This document shows positions 8,050 to 16,654 of a stretch of 64,000 nucleotides of DNA, piece by piece; the first letter of the stretch is position 1, and each line of letters begins with the position of its first letter. Position numbers and translations under genes: made by a program. The notes below the pieces were generated by a model. That model was given only the letters and a program-made list of their open reading frames with translations. It was not told the DNA's origin and did not search any database. Source of the DNA: Halococcoides cellulosivorans (lineage in GTDB: Archaea > Halobacteriota > Halobacteria > Halobacteriales > Haloarculaceae); contig NZ_CP028858.1 in the NCBI RefSeq assembly GCF_003058365.1, positions 62,001 to 126,000 on the forward strand, read 5' to 3'.

Positions 8050-11000
8050 TCACTCGGTGTCGTCTGGCGTTTCGGCCGATTCTGGCGCGTCAGTGGACTC
8101 CGCCGTTCCGGCCGACGCTGACGTGTCGGCCGACTCTGCCCCGGTCGGCGGTCGATCGACGAGACTCGTCAGGCGGTCGCGCCCCATGTGCCAGCCCACG
8201 ACGCTGGCGCCCCCGAGCAGGCCCATCGGGACGAGCCACAGCGGCAGGCCGCCCGACGATTCGCGTTCGACCCGGACGGGCACGCGGTAGGTATCGGAGA
8301 GTTCGCTGTCGCCGCGCGAATCGTCGAACCGGAAGTCCATCGACGCGGCGTAGGTCTTCGCACTCGCCCCGCTCGCGACCGAGAGATCCAGTCGGAGCGT
8401 CGCCGACTCGCCCGGCGCGAGTTCGGTCACGAACGCCGAGTCGTCGCCGCTGCCCAGCGGATCGTCGGTGAACAGTTTCGCCTGCACGTTCGAGAGCGTC
8501 TCGTTGCGTCGGTTGGTGATCGTCACCGCGAACGGGCCGGACTCGCCGGGCGCGAACGACCCGTTGGCCACCGCGACGTCGAACGCGTCGCGCTCGGCCC
8601 CGACATCGACCAGCAGGTCGCGGGCGTCGGTCTCGTGACGGTCGTCCCGCGAGCCACGATACCGGGCGGAGAGTTCGAACACGCGCGTCCCGCGTTCGGC
8701 CTCGGCGGTGATCCCGACGCGATACCGGACGGTCGCCGACTCGCCGGCGGCCAGCTCGCCGACCGTCGAGCGGGCGTTGTAGAAGTTTACGTTCTGGTCC
8801 TGACTCGCGGCGGTGACGACCAGGCCGTCGACGGTCCGGTTGGCGCGATTGGTCACGTTTGCGACGAGTGTCCCTTCCTCGCCGACGTGGAGGTCGCTCT
8901 CGACGCGGTCGTAGGCGAACTGCTGGGCGGGCAGGGGTCGAATGCCGACCGAGCGGGTGCGCTGTGGCATCGCGTCGCCACGAGCGTTCTCGTAGTCGAT
9001 CGACAGGCTGGTGACGTAGTTGCGGACGATCGCACTCTCGCCAAAGCCTGCCCGGAGCGTGACCGTGCGGTTCTCGCCGACGGGCCAGTCGCCGACGTAC
9101 GCCTGGGCGGTCGGCGAGCCCTGCTCGGGGGGATCCAGCGAGACGCCCTGGACCTCGACGGGTTCGGACCCGCCGGTGCCGACGAACATCGCGTCGCTCT
9201 CGGCGCTCGCGGTCAGGATGGCCTCCGAGGCGTCGACCGGGCCGTCGTTACGGAGCGTGAGCTGGACCCGTCCCGTCGATCCGATCGCCACGTCGTGATC
9301 GACCGACTCGACGACGAATCGAGGGTCACTCTGGGGCCGGATCGCGGCGTCGGCGGTGTACGTGCCCGCGCTGTTCTCGGCGTCGGTGTACTCGAAGGAA
9401 ATGTCGAACGGGTACTCGCGGTCGACCGCGGCCCCACTCGTGCCCACCCGGTAGGTGAACCGCCGGGTCGCACTTTCCTCCCACTCGGCGGCGCTCGCCG
9501 CCCCAGAGCGTGACCCCTCGGCACCGACGAAGAAGGCCGATTCCGCGGTCGATAGCGTCACCGTCACGTCGTCGAGGTCCTCGCCGGCGGTGTTCTCGGC
9601 GACGACGGTGACCGTCCCGATGCCGTCGCGTGGCACGTCGTGGTCGATCGACTCGATGGCGAACTGCTCGCGGTCGCCCGGCCCGAACTGCAGCGTCTCG
9701 GTCTGGGTGTTCACGTCGTTGTCGGCGTCGGTGTAGCGCACCTCGACGGTCAGCGGGTAGTCCCGATCGATGGCGTCGGCGCTGGTCGCCACGCGGACGG
9801 GCACCGACTCGCGTTCGCCACCCGTGAGCGATCCGAGCGCACTGCTGGCCGCCGTGGATCCGTCACCGCCGACCGACACCGCCCCGTCGTCGGCGGTGAC
9901 CCGCACCGAGACGTCCGAGACGCCCGTCGATCGCTGATTTTCGAGGGAAAGGGTGGCCGTCCCCGCCCCGGCCTCGGGCACGTCGTGGTCGGCGAGGTCG
10001 ATCGCGAACCGCTCGGGATCGGCGGGCGTGAACGCGAGCACCTCGGTCACGCTGTTCGCGTTGTCGTCGCGGTCGGTGTACTCGATGCCGAGTTCGACGG
10101 GGTAGGGTCGCTCGACCGCGCCCCCATCCGTCTGAACCCGGAACGTGAACTCGCGGGTCTCGTTGGGGGCCCATGCGGCGACTGCGGTCGTCCCCTGTGG
10201 CGAGTCGCCGATCGTCACCGTCGAGTCGGGGGCCGACGCCGTCACGCCGACCTCCGTGATGGTCGTGGGGGCGCCATTGGTCAGCGAGACCGTCAGCGTC
10301 CCCTCGCCCCCGCGGGGCACGTCGTGGTCGAGCGCGACGACCGGAAACTCCGTGCGATCGATCGGTTCGAGACCGATCTGCTCGCCGTCGCTCTGGCGAG
10401 CGCCGTCGCCGTCGGTGTACTCGACGGTGGCGTCGAGGGGATACTCGCGCTGGACGGCGCTGTCGGCGGTGCTGGCCCGGTAGGTCAGCGTCTTCGTCTC
10501 GTTGGCGGCCCACGATCCGACGTTCGCCGACGAACTCGCACCGCCGGAGCCAACGCTGAGATCGGCGTCGCCCGACGCGAGCGACACCGTCGCCTCGGAG
10601 ACGTTTGCCGACCCCACGTTGGTCACCGACAGCGCGACGGTGCCCTCCCCACCCAGGGGGACGTCGTGGGTCAGGTTCGTCACCGCGAACTGGGCCTGCG
10701 GTTCGATCTCGACGGTCACCGTGTCGGTCTCGGTCCGGGTGACGACCGACTCGTTGTAGGCGTACTCGCCGTCGGCGACTGACTCGTAGGTGACGCGTTC
10801 GGCGTGGCGATACTCCGTCTCGACGGTCAGATCGTACGTCCCGGCGGGGGCGTCCTCGTCGACCACCACGTCGAACGCCTGGGTCGCGGTCTCGCCGTCG
10901 GCGATCGTCCCGGCCGATCGATTGCCGGTCTCGACGGTCAGCGGTGCGCTCTCGTCGTCGAGCGCGACCGACACCGATCGTGCCTCGCCCGCCCGCTCGC

Positions 11001-11265
11001 GCGCTTCGGGCGGGTGCGTGGTCCCGTTGTCGTCGTAGGTCGCGTCGTTGGTCAGCGTGACCGTCACCGTGCCAGTCGCGCCCGGATCGAGACGGGCGTC
11101 GGGGGCCGACGCGTTGAGGTGGGGCGTGCCCTCGATCGTCGTCGCACTCGCGCCCTCGGCCGTCCCGACGCCCAACGGACCGGTCGACATCGCACTCGTG
11201 ACGACGAGAACGACCGCGAGTGCCACGATCTGCTGGCTCGACACGGGACGGTCTGGAGCGCCCAT
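8050..11265 (-). CDS. secreted repeat-rich envelope protein (COG1361/NEW3-like), membrane-anchored
   Basis: 1071 residues. Signal peptide at about 10-38, then from about residue 198 a series of five or six Ig-like modules of roughly 115 residues, each opening with a (T/D)HDVP-x2-G-x-GT-like motif and containing EYTD, followed by a divergent C-terminal module. A single membrane helix lies at about 1007-1027, followed by a 44-residue Ser/Thr/Ala/Asp-rich cytoplasmic tail. The composition is very acidic. The modules resemble the S-layer-like COG1361 and NEW3 families. The gene is first in an operon with the MMPL exporter. It probably acts as an extracellular scaffold or cargo-binding arm of the exporter, which is inference. 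Confidence 0.8.
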   Translation of the reverse strand: MGAPDRPVSSQQIVALAVVLVVTSAMSTGPLGVGTAEGASATTIEGTPHLNASAPDARLDPGATGTVTVTLTNDATYDDNGTTHPPEARERAGEARSVSVALDDESAPLTVETGNRSAGTIADGETATQAFDVVVDEDAPAGTYDLTVETEYRHAERVTYESVADGEYAYNESVVTRTETDTVTVEIEPQAQFAVTNLTHDVPLGGEGTVALSVTNVGSANVSEATVSLASGDADLSVGSGGASSSANVGSWAANETKTLTYRASTADSAVQREYPLDATVEYTDGDGARQSDGEQIGLEPIDRTEFPVVALDHDVPRGGEGTLTVSLTNGAPTTITEVGVTASAPDSTVTIGDSPQGTTAVAAWAPNETREFTFRVQTDGGAVERPYPVELGIEYTDRDDNANSVTEVLAFTPADPERFAIDLADHDVPEAGAGTATLSLENQRSTGVSDVSVRVTADDGAVSVGGDGSTAASSALGSLTGGERESVPVRVATSADAIDRDYPLTVEVRYTDADNDVNTQTETLQFGPGDREQFAIESIDHDVPRDGIGTVTVVAENTAGEDLDDVTVTLSTAESAFFVGAEGSRSGAASAAEWEESATRRFTYRVGTSGAAVDREYPFDISFEYTDAENSAGTYTADAAIRPQSDPRFVVESVDHDVAIGSTGRVQLTLRNDGPVDASEAILTASAESDAMFVGTGGSEPVEVQGVSLDPPEQGSPTAQAYVGDWPVGENRTVTLRAGFGESAIVRNYVTSLSIDYENARGDAMPQRTRSVGIRPLPAQQFAYDRVESDLHVGEEGTLVANVTNRANRTVDGLVVTAASQDQNVNFYNARSTVGELAAGESATVRYRVGITAEAERGTRVFELSARYRGSRDDRHETDARDLLVDVGAERDAFDVAVANGSFAPGESGPFAVTITNRRNETLSNVQAKLFTDDPLGSGDDSAFVTELAPGESATLRLDLSVASGASAKTYAASMDFRFDDSRGDSELSDTYRVPVRVERESSGGLPLWLVPMGLLGGASVVGWHMGRDRLTSLVDRPPTGAESADTSASAGTAESTDAPESAETPDDTE

Positions 11266-11302
11266 ACGATATCGAGGCCCCCCGTCTCAAAAACTGTTAT
11301 CA

Positions 11303-11337
11303 AACATAAAACAACTTACTACCAGTTTATTTATGTT
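11303..11337. promoter_or_regulatory. divergent promoter region with inverted repeat
   Basis: AACATAAA at 11303-11310 and TTTATGTT at 11330-11337 are perfect inverted repeats 19 bases apart inside an AT-rich patch unlike its surroundings. Each arm reads as a TATA-like element facing outward, one toward the envelope/exporter operon (start 11265) and the other toward trmB-type gene (start 11453). The dyad could also be the binding site of that regulator. Confidence 0.55.
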
Positions 11338-11452
11338 AAAATCGGGGGTATTTCCGGGGGATACGTGCCCGGTCGCCGTGTTCGTCCGACGCTGGAGCCC
11401 CACCGATCAATGCTATCGAAGTGTATACCACGATTCGGGACGTATCGTGGCC

Positions 11453-12262
11453 ATGGTCGACCTGCGCGACCTGGGGCTATCGAGTTACGAGGACCGGGCC
11501 TATCGGAGTCTGTTGGGCCTCGGGCCGGTGTCGGCGATGGACCTCGCCGCGGCGAGCGAGGTCCCCGAGGGGCGGATCTACGACGTGCTCGACGACCTCG
11601 AAACCAGAGGGCTCGTGCGCTCGCACAGTCACAGCCGGCCGAAGAAGTTCCTCGCCGTCGAACCGGAGGTGGCGATCGATCGCCTCGTCGACACACAGAC
11701 CAGAGAGTTGCGCGCAGAGATCGATCGGTTCGAGGTGCTCGCCGATCGGTTGATCGACGACCTCTCCGCGGAGGCGACCGTCGAGGAGCGCTTTCTGACG
11801 ACGGCGATCGGAACGGCCGACGCGACCGAACTCCTGCTCGAACGCATCGCCGTCGCAAACGAGCAGGTGGCGATGGTCGCCGACGTTCTCACGACGGAGT
11901 TCGACGTCGCCGAGCGGGGTCCAGACGTGCTGGATCACCTCGCCGACGCCATCGAGCGCGGCGTCTCGGTCTCGATGCTCGTGCCACACGATCTGGTCGC
12001 GGCCGTTCCTGGCGGGTTGGTCGACCGCGTCGAGGCGGAACCGTTCGACGCCGACGAGTTCGCCGTCCGGACGACCGAGGACGTCTATGGGGCCTTCTTC
12101 CTGGTCGATCACGTCGAACTCTGTTTCCAGGTGGTCAATCCGATGGAGCGGGCGGACGTGATCGGCCTGATCAACGTCAAGGATCCGTCGCTGACACACG
12201 AACTCGAAGCGCAGTTCCACAAGCACTGGGAAGAGTCCGAACCGTTTCGACCGGGCGAGTGA
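11453..12262 (+). CDS. TrmB family transcriptional regulator
   Basis: 269 residues. Residues about 8-75 form a winged helix-turn-helix (LGLSSYEDRAYRSLL through EVPEGRIYDVLDDLETRGLV, the TrmB signature). A coiled segment follows, then the C-terminal TrmB effector domain (about 110-269). TrmB proteins in archaea sense sugars or other small ligands and bind palindromes near promoters. The frame is open far upstream, but similarity begins at ATG 11453. It is divergent from the exporter operon, which it may control. Confidence 0.88.
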   Translation: MVDLRDLGLSSYEDRAYRSLLGLGPVSAMDLAAASEVPEGRIYDVLDDLETRGLVRSHSHSRPKKFLAVEPEVAIDRLVDTQTRELRAEIDRFEVLADRLIDDLSAEATVEERFLTTAIGTADATELLLERIAVANEQVAMVADVLTTEFDVAERGPDVLDHLADAIERGVSVSMLVPHDLVAAVPGGLVDRVEAEPFDADEFAVRTTEDVYGAFFLVDHVELCFQVVNPMERADVIGLINVKDPSLTHELEAQFHKHWEESEPFRPGE

Positions 12263-12304
12263 CGACCGGCGAAATGTCACCGTCGAAGGTATCTACGACG
12301 TCAC

Positions 12305-12931
12305 TCATTCACCGTCGTCGGCGTCTCCGAACGCTGCCCGCATCACCGTGGCTTCGGCCGCTCGGAGGCGTCGCGAGACCGCCGATTTCGAAATGTCGAG
12401 ATCGGCCGCCAGTGCGTCCAGCGTGACGCCTTTCTCGGCGTCGTAATAGCCCGCCTCGAGGGCCGCCTCGACCGCAGCGCGCTGTTTGTCGGTCAGCCGC
12501 GATCGATCGATCAGCGCCAGCGATCCCGGTTTGCCCTCCTCGTCAGATCCGGTGAGGTCCCGGATCTGTCGGGTCTGCACGTCGTAGCCCGCCGCCCGGA
12601 GGTCGGCGATCAGCGCGGCGATCCGGTCTCGGTCCGGCGGGTAGACGGCGATCCGAACGGTCGCTCCGTCGACGGCGGTGATCGTCGGCACGCAGTCGTG
12701 GCGGTGGACGATGTCGGCCACACAGTCGGGCCCGCGTTCGCGAGTCAGACGCACGACATCGTCGTCGACGACGACCTCACACTCGCAGATGTCGTCGATC
12801 TGCTGGGCGCGAATCCCCGCGATCGACCCGTCGATATCGGTCAGCGGGCAGGCGTCACCGACCCGAACGTCGAGGACGACGCGCAACGGGCGCTCGGATC
12901 GATGTGCCGGGTCGCTCGCGTCCGCACTCAT
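12305..12931 (-). CDS. HTH-10 (bacterio-opsin activator-like) transcriptional regulator
   Basis: 208 residues. The N-terminal two thirds form a haloarchaeal sensor-like domain with several cysteines (DACPL, DICECEV, DCVADIVHRHDCV) that could bind metal or sense redox. The C-terminal about 55 residues (LTDKQRAAVEAALEAGYYD, then a helix-turn-helix around DISKSAVSRRL) are the HTH-10 domain. The frame extends upstream to another ATG at 13012, which would add 27 residues; 12931 is chosen because the conserved region begins just after it. Divergent from the MIP18-type gene. Confidence 0.82.
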   Translation of the reverse strand: MSADASDPAHRSERPLRVVLDVRVGDACPLTDIDGSIAGIRAQQIDDICECEVVVDDDVVRLTRERGPDCVADIVHRHDCVPTITAVDGATVRIAVYPPDRDRIAALIADLRAAGYDVQTRQIRDLTGSDEEGKPGSLALIDRSRLTDKQRAAVEAALEAGYYDAEKGVTLDALAADLDISKSAVSRRLRAAEATVMRAAFGDADDGE

Positions 12932-13015
12932 CGACCCAGATTGGCGCTCCGGGCTGAAAGGACCGCCGATCGTGTCGGTGGCGGCCGGCCCAGCCCCGTC
13001 TGTCTTGTCCATGTG

Positions 13016-13029
13016 AGACAAAACTGTCT
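13016..13029. promoter_or_regulatory. short inverted repeat between divergent genes
   Basis: AGACA-AAAC-TGTCT is a perfect 5-bp inverted repeat with a 4-base centre, between the HTH-10 regulator gene and the MIP18-type gene. Its left half is embedded in TGTGAGACA, which recurs as TGTGAGAC in the palindrome at 37566-37585. Candidate operator only. Confidence 0.3.
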
Positions 13030-13055
13030 TCAATCTGTACCGCCGAGACCGCGTC

Positions 13056-13445
13056 ATGGCCGATGATCTCACCGCCGCGCGCGTCGAGGATGCCATCGCC
13101 GACGCCACGCATCCCGAGATCGACGCGACGCTCGTCGAGTTGGGCATGATCGACGACGTTCGCGTCGCCAGCGATGAGGTGACCGTCGACGTGGCGATCC
13201 CGATGGCGGGGATCCCCGATCAGATCAAAGAACTGCTCGCCCACCGTCTCGCGGACGAACTCGACGCGTTCGACGTGTCGATCACCGTCCAGTTCGTCCT
13301 GATGGACGACGAGACTCGAACCCGGTTTTTCGAGATGGAAGAGCAGAACTGGAGCGGTCTCGACGGCGAGGACGGCCCCGACGGGCCTGCCGCCGGTGAC
13401 CCTGACGCGCCAGCGGGGACCGAGGACACCGACGCGCCGTTCTGA
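13056..13445 (+). CDS. MIP18/DUF59 family Fe-S cluster assembly protein
   Basis: 129 residues. Residues 1-90 match the DUF59 (MIP18/PaaD-like) fold: a helix VEDAIADATHPEI, then VELGMIDDVRVASDEVTVDVAIPMAGIPDQIKE-type strand-helix order. These proteins help deliver Fe-S clusters to target enzymes. The canonical DUF59 cysteine after the conserved strand is absent here (IPMAGIP where other members have a Cys near this loop). The C-terminal 35 residues are an acidic, Gly/Ala-rich tail. It starts 125 bases from the divergent HTH-10 gene. Confidence 0.75.
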   Translation: MADDLTAARVEDAIADATHPEIDATLVELGMIDDVRVASDEVTVDVAIPMAGIPDQIKELLAHRLADELDAFDVSITVQFVLMDDETRTRFFEMEEQNWSGLDGEDGPDGPAAGDPDAPAGTEDTDAPF

Positions 13446-13561
13446 GTGCGGTCGGCCGCGCGTCTCCAGCCACGCCACTCCGCCCCGAAGGGCAGCGCCG
13501 CGGTTCAGTTGGTCTTGGGCAATATCCGAACTATTATTGCCGGCGATCTCCGCGTCCCGGT

Positions 13562-14989
13562 ATGAGCACCCACGTCGCGGTGATCGGTGCCTACGGGTCG
13601 GCGGGTGGCGCGGTCGCCCGCAGACTCGCCGGTGAATCGGAGATCGAACTCACACTGATCGACGACGGCGACCCCGGAGGGGGCCTCTGCATCCAGGCGG
13701 GCTGTATGCCCTCGAAGGAACTCATCTCGGCGGCCGAGCATCGGTTCGCCGCACGGCACGACGACCGCCTGGACGGCGTCTCGACGGTGGAGTTCGATCG
13801 GGTCGTCGATCGGAAAGACGATCACACCTCGAACTGGGCGTCGCGTCGGCGGACGGCGATCGAGGGCCTGGCCGATCGCGATGGCGTCGAGTTCGTTCAC
13901 GACACGGCGCAGTTCGTCGACGACCGGACGATTCAGGTCGGGGATCGGACGATCGAAGCCGACTCCGTCGTGATCGCGACGGGGTCGACGCTGGATCTGC
14001 CGCCGATTCCGGGCATCGAGGACGTGCCGGTCCAGACCAGCGCGGACGTGTTCGACGCGACAGAGTTCGCGGACAGCGCGGTCGTTCTGGGTCTGGGCTA
14101 CGTCGGCCTCGAACTCGCGCCGTATCTGAGCGAGGCGGCCGAGATGGACGTGACGGCGCTGGAACTCCAGGCCGAATTGCTCCCCGAGGCCGATCCGGGT
14201 TTCGGGGAGGACCTGGCCGGGTACTATCGGGACGCCTTCGACATGGACGTGCGCCTCGACGCCGCGGCTCAGTCGATCGAACCGACCGCCGACGGTGGGG
14301 TTCGCGTGACGGTCGAACAGGACGGTGAGCGCGAGACGATGACGGCCGATGAACTGTTCGTCTTTACGGGTCGCGCACCGAACCTCGACGGCCTGAACCT
14401 TTCAGCGACGACGCTCGATCCGGGCGAGGACTGGGTTCGAGACACCATGCAGGCGACGAGCGACGACCGGGTCTTCGTCGTCGGTGACGCTAACGGGCGT
14501 GAACCCATTCTCCACGTCGGCAAGGAACAGGCCGAAACGGCGGCCGAGAACGTCCTCGCCCACCGCGCGGGCGACAGTCTCGCCAGCTATCGGTCGACCC
14601 ATCACCACGTCATCTTCTCGGGGCTCGGCCGATTGCCCTACGTCCGGGTGGGTCACTCCGCCGAATCGGCCGACGAGGCGGGGATCGATCACGTCACGGT
14701 CGACGCCGAGGCGGCCGCCGACGGCGTGTTCAAGGCCAAAGATGCGCCCGAGGGCCGCGCGCGGTTGGTCGTCGGCACCGACGGGACCGTGCTGGGCTAT
14801 CAGGGCCTGCACTATCACGCCGACGTGATGGCCAAGACCGCTCAGATCGCCGTCGAGATGGGCCTGGACGTGCGCAAGCTCCCAGACCGGGCCTACCACC
14901 CGACGACGCCAGAGATTCTCGACAGACTGATCGCCGCGGCGAGCGAGCGACTCGACGCTCGCGAGGAACGCGCCGCCCCGGCGCAGTGA
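13562..14989 (+). CDS. class I pyridine nucleotide-disulfide oxidoreductase (dihydrolipoamide dehydrogenase-like)
   Basis: 475 residues. N-terminal FAD site (VIGAYGSAGG), redox pair Cys43/Cys48 in GGLCIQAGCMPSKEL, NAD-binding region VLGLGYVGLE, second FAD motif VFVVGDANG, and the C-terminal catalytic YHPTTPE motif. These features fit the dihydrolipoamide dehydrogenase/mercuric reductase group. There is no lipoyl domain and no E1/E2 gene next to it, so the true disulfide substrate is open. The start is preceded by an AT-rich element (aactattattg) about 30 bases upstream. Confidence 0.85.
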   Translation: MSTHVAVIGAYGSAGGAVARRLAGESEIELTLIDDGDPGGGLCIQAGCMPSKELISAAEHRFAARHDDRLDGVSTVEFDRVVDRKDDHTSNWASRRRTAIEGLADRDGVEFVHDTAQFVDDRTIQVGDRTIEADSVVIATGSTLDLPPIPGIEDVPVQTSADVFDATEFADSAVVLGLGYVGLELAPYLSEAAEMDVTALELQAELLPEADPGFGEDLAGYYRDAFDMDVRLDAAAQSIEPTADGGVRVTVEQDGERETMTADELFVFTGRAPNLDGLNLSATTLDPGEDWVRDTMQATSDDRVFVVGDANGREPILHVGKEQAETAAENVLAHRAGDSLASYRSTHHHVIFSGLGRLPYVRVGHSAESADEAGIDHVTVDAEAAADGVFKAKDAPEGRARLVVGTDGTVLGYQGLHYHADVMAKTAQIAVEMGLDVRKLPDRAYHPTTPEILDRLIAAASERLDAREERAAPAQ

Positions 14990-15032
14990 CCCGGAAGCCA
15001 ACGATTAACCTTCGGGCCGACTGCGTGTTCGT

Positions 15033-15455
15033 ATGCCCATCGTGAGCGTCTCGATGCCCGACGGCCTGGTCGAACGACTCGACCAGTTTGCCGCCGAGCA
15101 CGGGTACAGCGGGCGGAGCGAGGTGATCCGTGACGCCAGCCGCGAGTTGCTCGACGAGTTCGACGACCAGTCCCTCGAGGGTCGGGACCTGATGGCGACG
15201 GTGACGGTCCTGTTCGACTACCAGGCCGGCGAGGTCGAACGCGAGATGATGGACATCCGCCACGAGTTCGACGGCGTCGTCGCGTCGAACTTTCATACCC
15301 ACGTCGGTGACCGGTCCTGTCTCGAGCTGTTCGTCCTCGAGGGCTCGCTCGAAGCGATTTCGACGGTCGTCGGCGCGATTCGCGCGACCAGCGACGTCCA
15401 GACGGTCAGCTATTCGGTCCTCCCGATGGACGACGGCAACATTCTCGTGGAGTGA
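15033..15455 (+). CDS. nikR: NikR-type nickel-responsive regulator
   Basis: 140 residues. Residues 1-50 form a ribbon-helix-helix DNA-binding domain ([32 protein letters not shown]) and residues about 55-135 an ACT-like metal-binding domain (TVTVLFDYQ, then [20 protein letters not shown]), the NikR arrangement. The H-T-H and Cys in [10 protein letters not shown] match the nickel ligands of the family. NikR represses nickel uptake genes when nickel is plentiful. The CbiMNQO importer starts 530 bases downstream, beyond a Fic-like gene on the other strand, and is the likely target. Confidence 0.88.
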   Translation: MPIVSVSMPDGLVERLDQFAAEHGYSGRSEVIRDASRELLDEFDDQSLEGRDLMATVTVLFDYQAGEVEREMMDIRHEFDGVVASNFHTHVGDRSCLELFVLEGSLEAISTVVGAIRATSDVQTVSYSVLPMDDGNILVE

Positions 15456-15464
15456 TTCGTTGAT

Positions 15465-15935
15465 CTACTCGTTCACCCAGTCGCGCCAGTCGTCGGTCTC
15501 GGGGTCGATTTCCACCGTCGTTTCCGGCATGGAGAAGTCCGGATTGATACGGCGGAGATAGAATTGGATCAGGGCAACGGCTGTTCGATGGTTGGCGTTC
15601 GGTAACGCGTGTGTGAGAATCAAATTCGACGCGAGGCATCCAGCGACCCCCGCTGCAGACCCTTGCCACGACGCCTCGTCAAACGCCTCGGACAGAGTTT
15701 CGGCATCCGCCCGCTTGTACGCTTTCACTGACGTTCCCTCTTCGTTCTCGTTCTGCGAAAGAAGTGCTTGGTAGATCTCGAAGAGTCTGACAACGATTGT
15801 CGCGTTGTCGTCGTCCATCTCGGCGAGGGCTTCCGTCAGGTCGAACTCGATATCACCCGAATGCTCCGGAAACGGCCTGACCGATCGATTTTCCCGGGAG
15901 TCGACGCGATCGACCCCCGTTATTATCACTGCCAT
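15465..15935 (-). CDS. Fic/Doc-like protein with variant active-site motif
   Basis: 156 residues. The C-terminal part holds THALPNANHRTAV, which aligns with the Fic/Doc core H-P-F-x-(D/E)-(G/A)-N-x-R: the His, Asn and Arg are kept, but the acidic residue that binds magnesium is Asn here and the P-F pair is A-L. The preceding helix SAAGVAGCLASNLIL is where the family has its structural helix. No antitoxin-like gene overlaps it. Its start faces the cbiM promoter, 50 bases from the cbiM ATG, so the two share a promoter region. It may be an AMP-transferase/kinase-type modifier or an inactive relative. Confidence 0.55.
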   Translation of the reverse strand: MAVIITGVDRVDSRENRSVRPFPEHSGDIEFDLTEALAEMDDDNATIVVRLFEIYQALLSQNENEEGTSVKAYKRADAETLSEAFDEASWQGSAAGVAGCLASNLILTHALPNANHRTAVALIQFYLRRINPDFSMPETTVEIDPETDDWRDWVNE

Positions 15936-15985
15936 CTCTATTGGGCCAAGATTAATAAAATAAGGATACAAATTACTAAACACGG
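15936..15985. promoter_or_regulatory. shared divergent promoter region, Fic-like gene / cbiM
   Basis: The 50-base gap carries an AT-rich block (attaataaaataagg, 15951-15965) that can act as TATA element in either direction, at about the right distance for near-leaderless transcripts both ways. A NikR operator is expected here or nearby but I see no clear long dyad. Confidence 0.5.
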
Positions 15986-16654
15986 ATGGCACACATACAC
16001 CTCGGCGAGGGGGCCTTTCCGCTGTGGGCCCTCGTGGTCTGGTCGCTGGTCGGCGGCGGGTTGATCGCGGTCGTCGTCTACCGGATTCGGCGCAGTGGAA
16101 TCGATTCGCGACGGATCGCACTCGCGGGCATCGCCGCCGCAGCGAGTTTCGCGGTCTTTCAGCTGAACATCCCGATCTGGGGCGGGATCCACCTGAACTT
16201 CACCGCGCTGGTCGGGATCCTCGCGGGCCCGCTGCTCGGCCCGATCGTCGCGCTCGTCGTCAACGTCTTCTCGGCGGCGCTCGGCCACGGCGCGATCGGA
16301 CTACTCGGCGCGAACACGCTCGTCAACGCCACCGAAGCGGTCGGCGCATTCTACGGGTTCTGCCTGCTACGCGGGGCCGACTGGGATCCATTCCCGGCGG
16401 GGACCGCCGCCGCCACACTCGGTCTCGCGGCGGGGGCCGTGCTCATGGGCGTGATCGTCGTCGTGAGCGGCGTCAACGGGAGCGCACTCGGGCGCTCTGA
16501 TCTGACGATCGCCGTCGCGGGGATGGTCGCGCTGAATCTCGGCGTCGCGGTCGTCGAGGGCCTGCTCACGGGGCTAATCGTCCGATTCATCGCGTCGATC
16601 CGGCCCGACCTGATCGACGTGGGGGTCGATCGGCTGGCGGAGGTGCGTGCCTGA
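15986..16654 (+). CDS. cbiM: CbiM/NikM-type substrate-capture subunit of a Ni/Co ECF importer
   Basis: 222 residues with about six or seven membrane helices. The N-terminus MAHIHLGEGAFPLW corresponds to the CbiM/NikM start M-H-I-x-E-G, whose N-terminal amine and His2 bind the metal; here an Ala precedes the His, so removal of Met1 would restore a His at position 2. HLNFTAL and the NVFSAALGHGAIG segment supply further conserved residues, including the family's internal His. First gene of a four-gene overlapping operon. With NikR nearby nickel is the most likely substrate, though cobalt is possible. Confidence 0.88.
   Translation: MAHIHLGEGAFPLWALVVWSLVGGGLIAVVVYRIRRSGIDSRRIALAGIAAAASFAVFQLNIPIWGGIHLNFTALVGILAGPLLGPIVALVVNVFSAALGHGAIGLLGANTLVNATEAVGAFYGFCLLRGADWDPFPAGTAAATLGLAAGAVLMGVIVVVSGVNGSALGRSDLTIAVAGMVALNLGVAVVEGLLTGLIVRFIASIRPDLIDVGVDRLAEVRA

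Noticed and set aside
13562-14989. Mercuric reductase
   Set aside because: It lacks the N-terminal heavy-metal-binding domain and the C-terminal vicinal cysteines of MerA; only the shared flavoprotein core is present.
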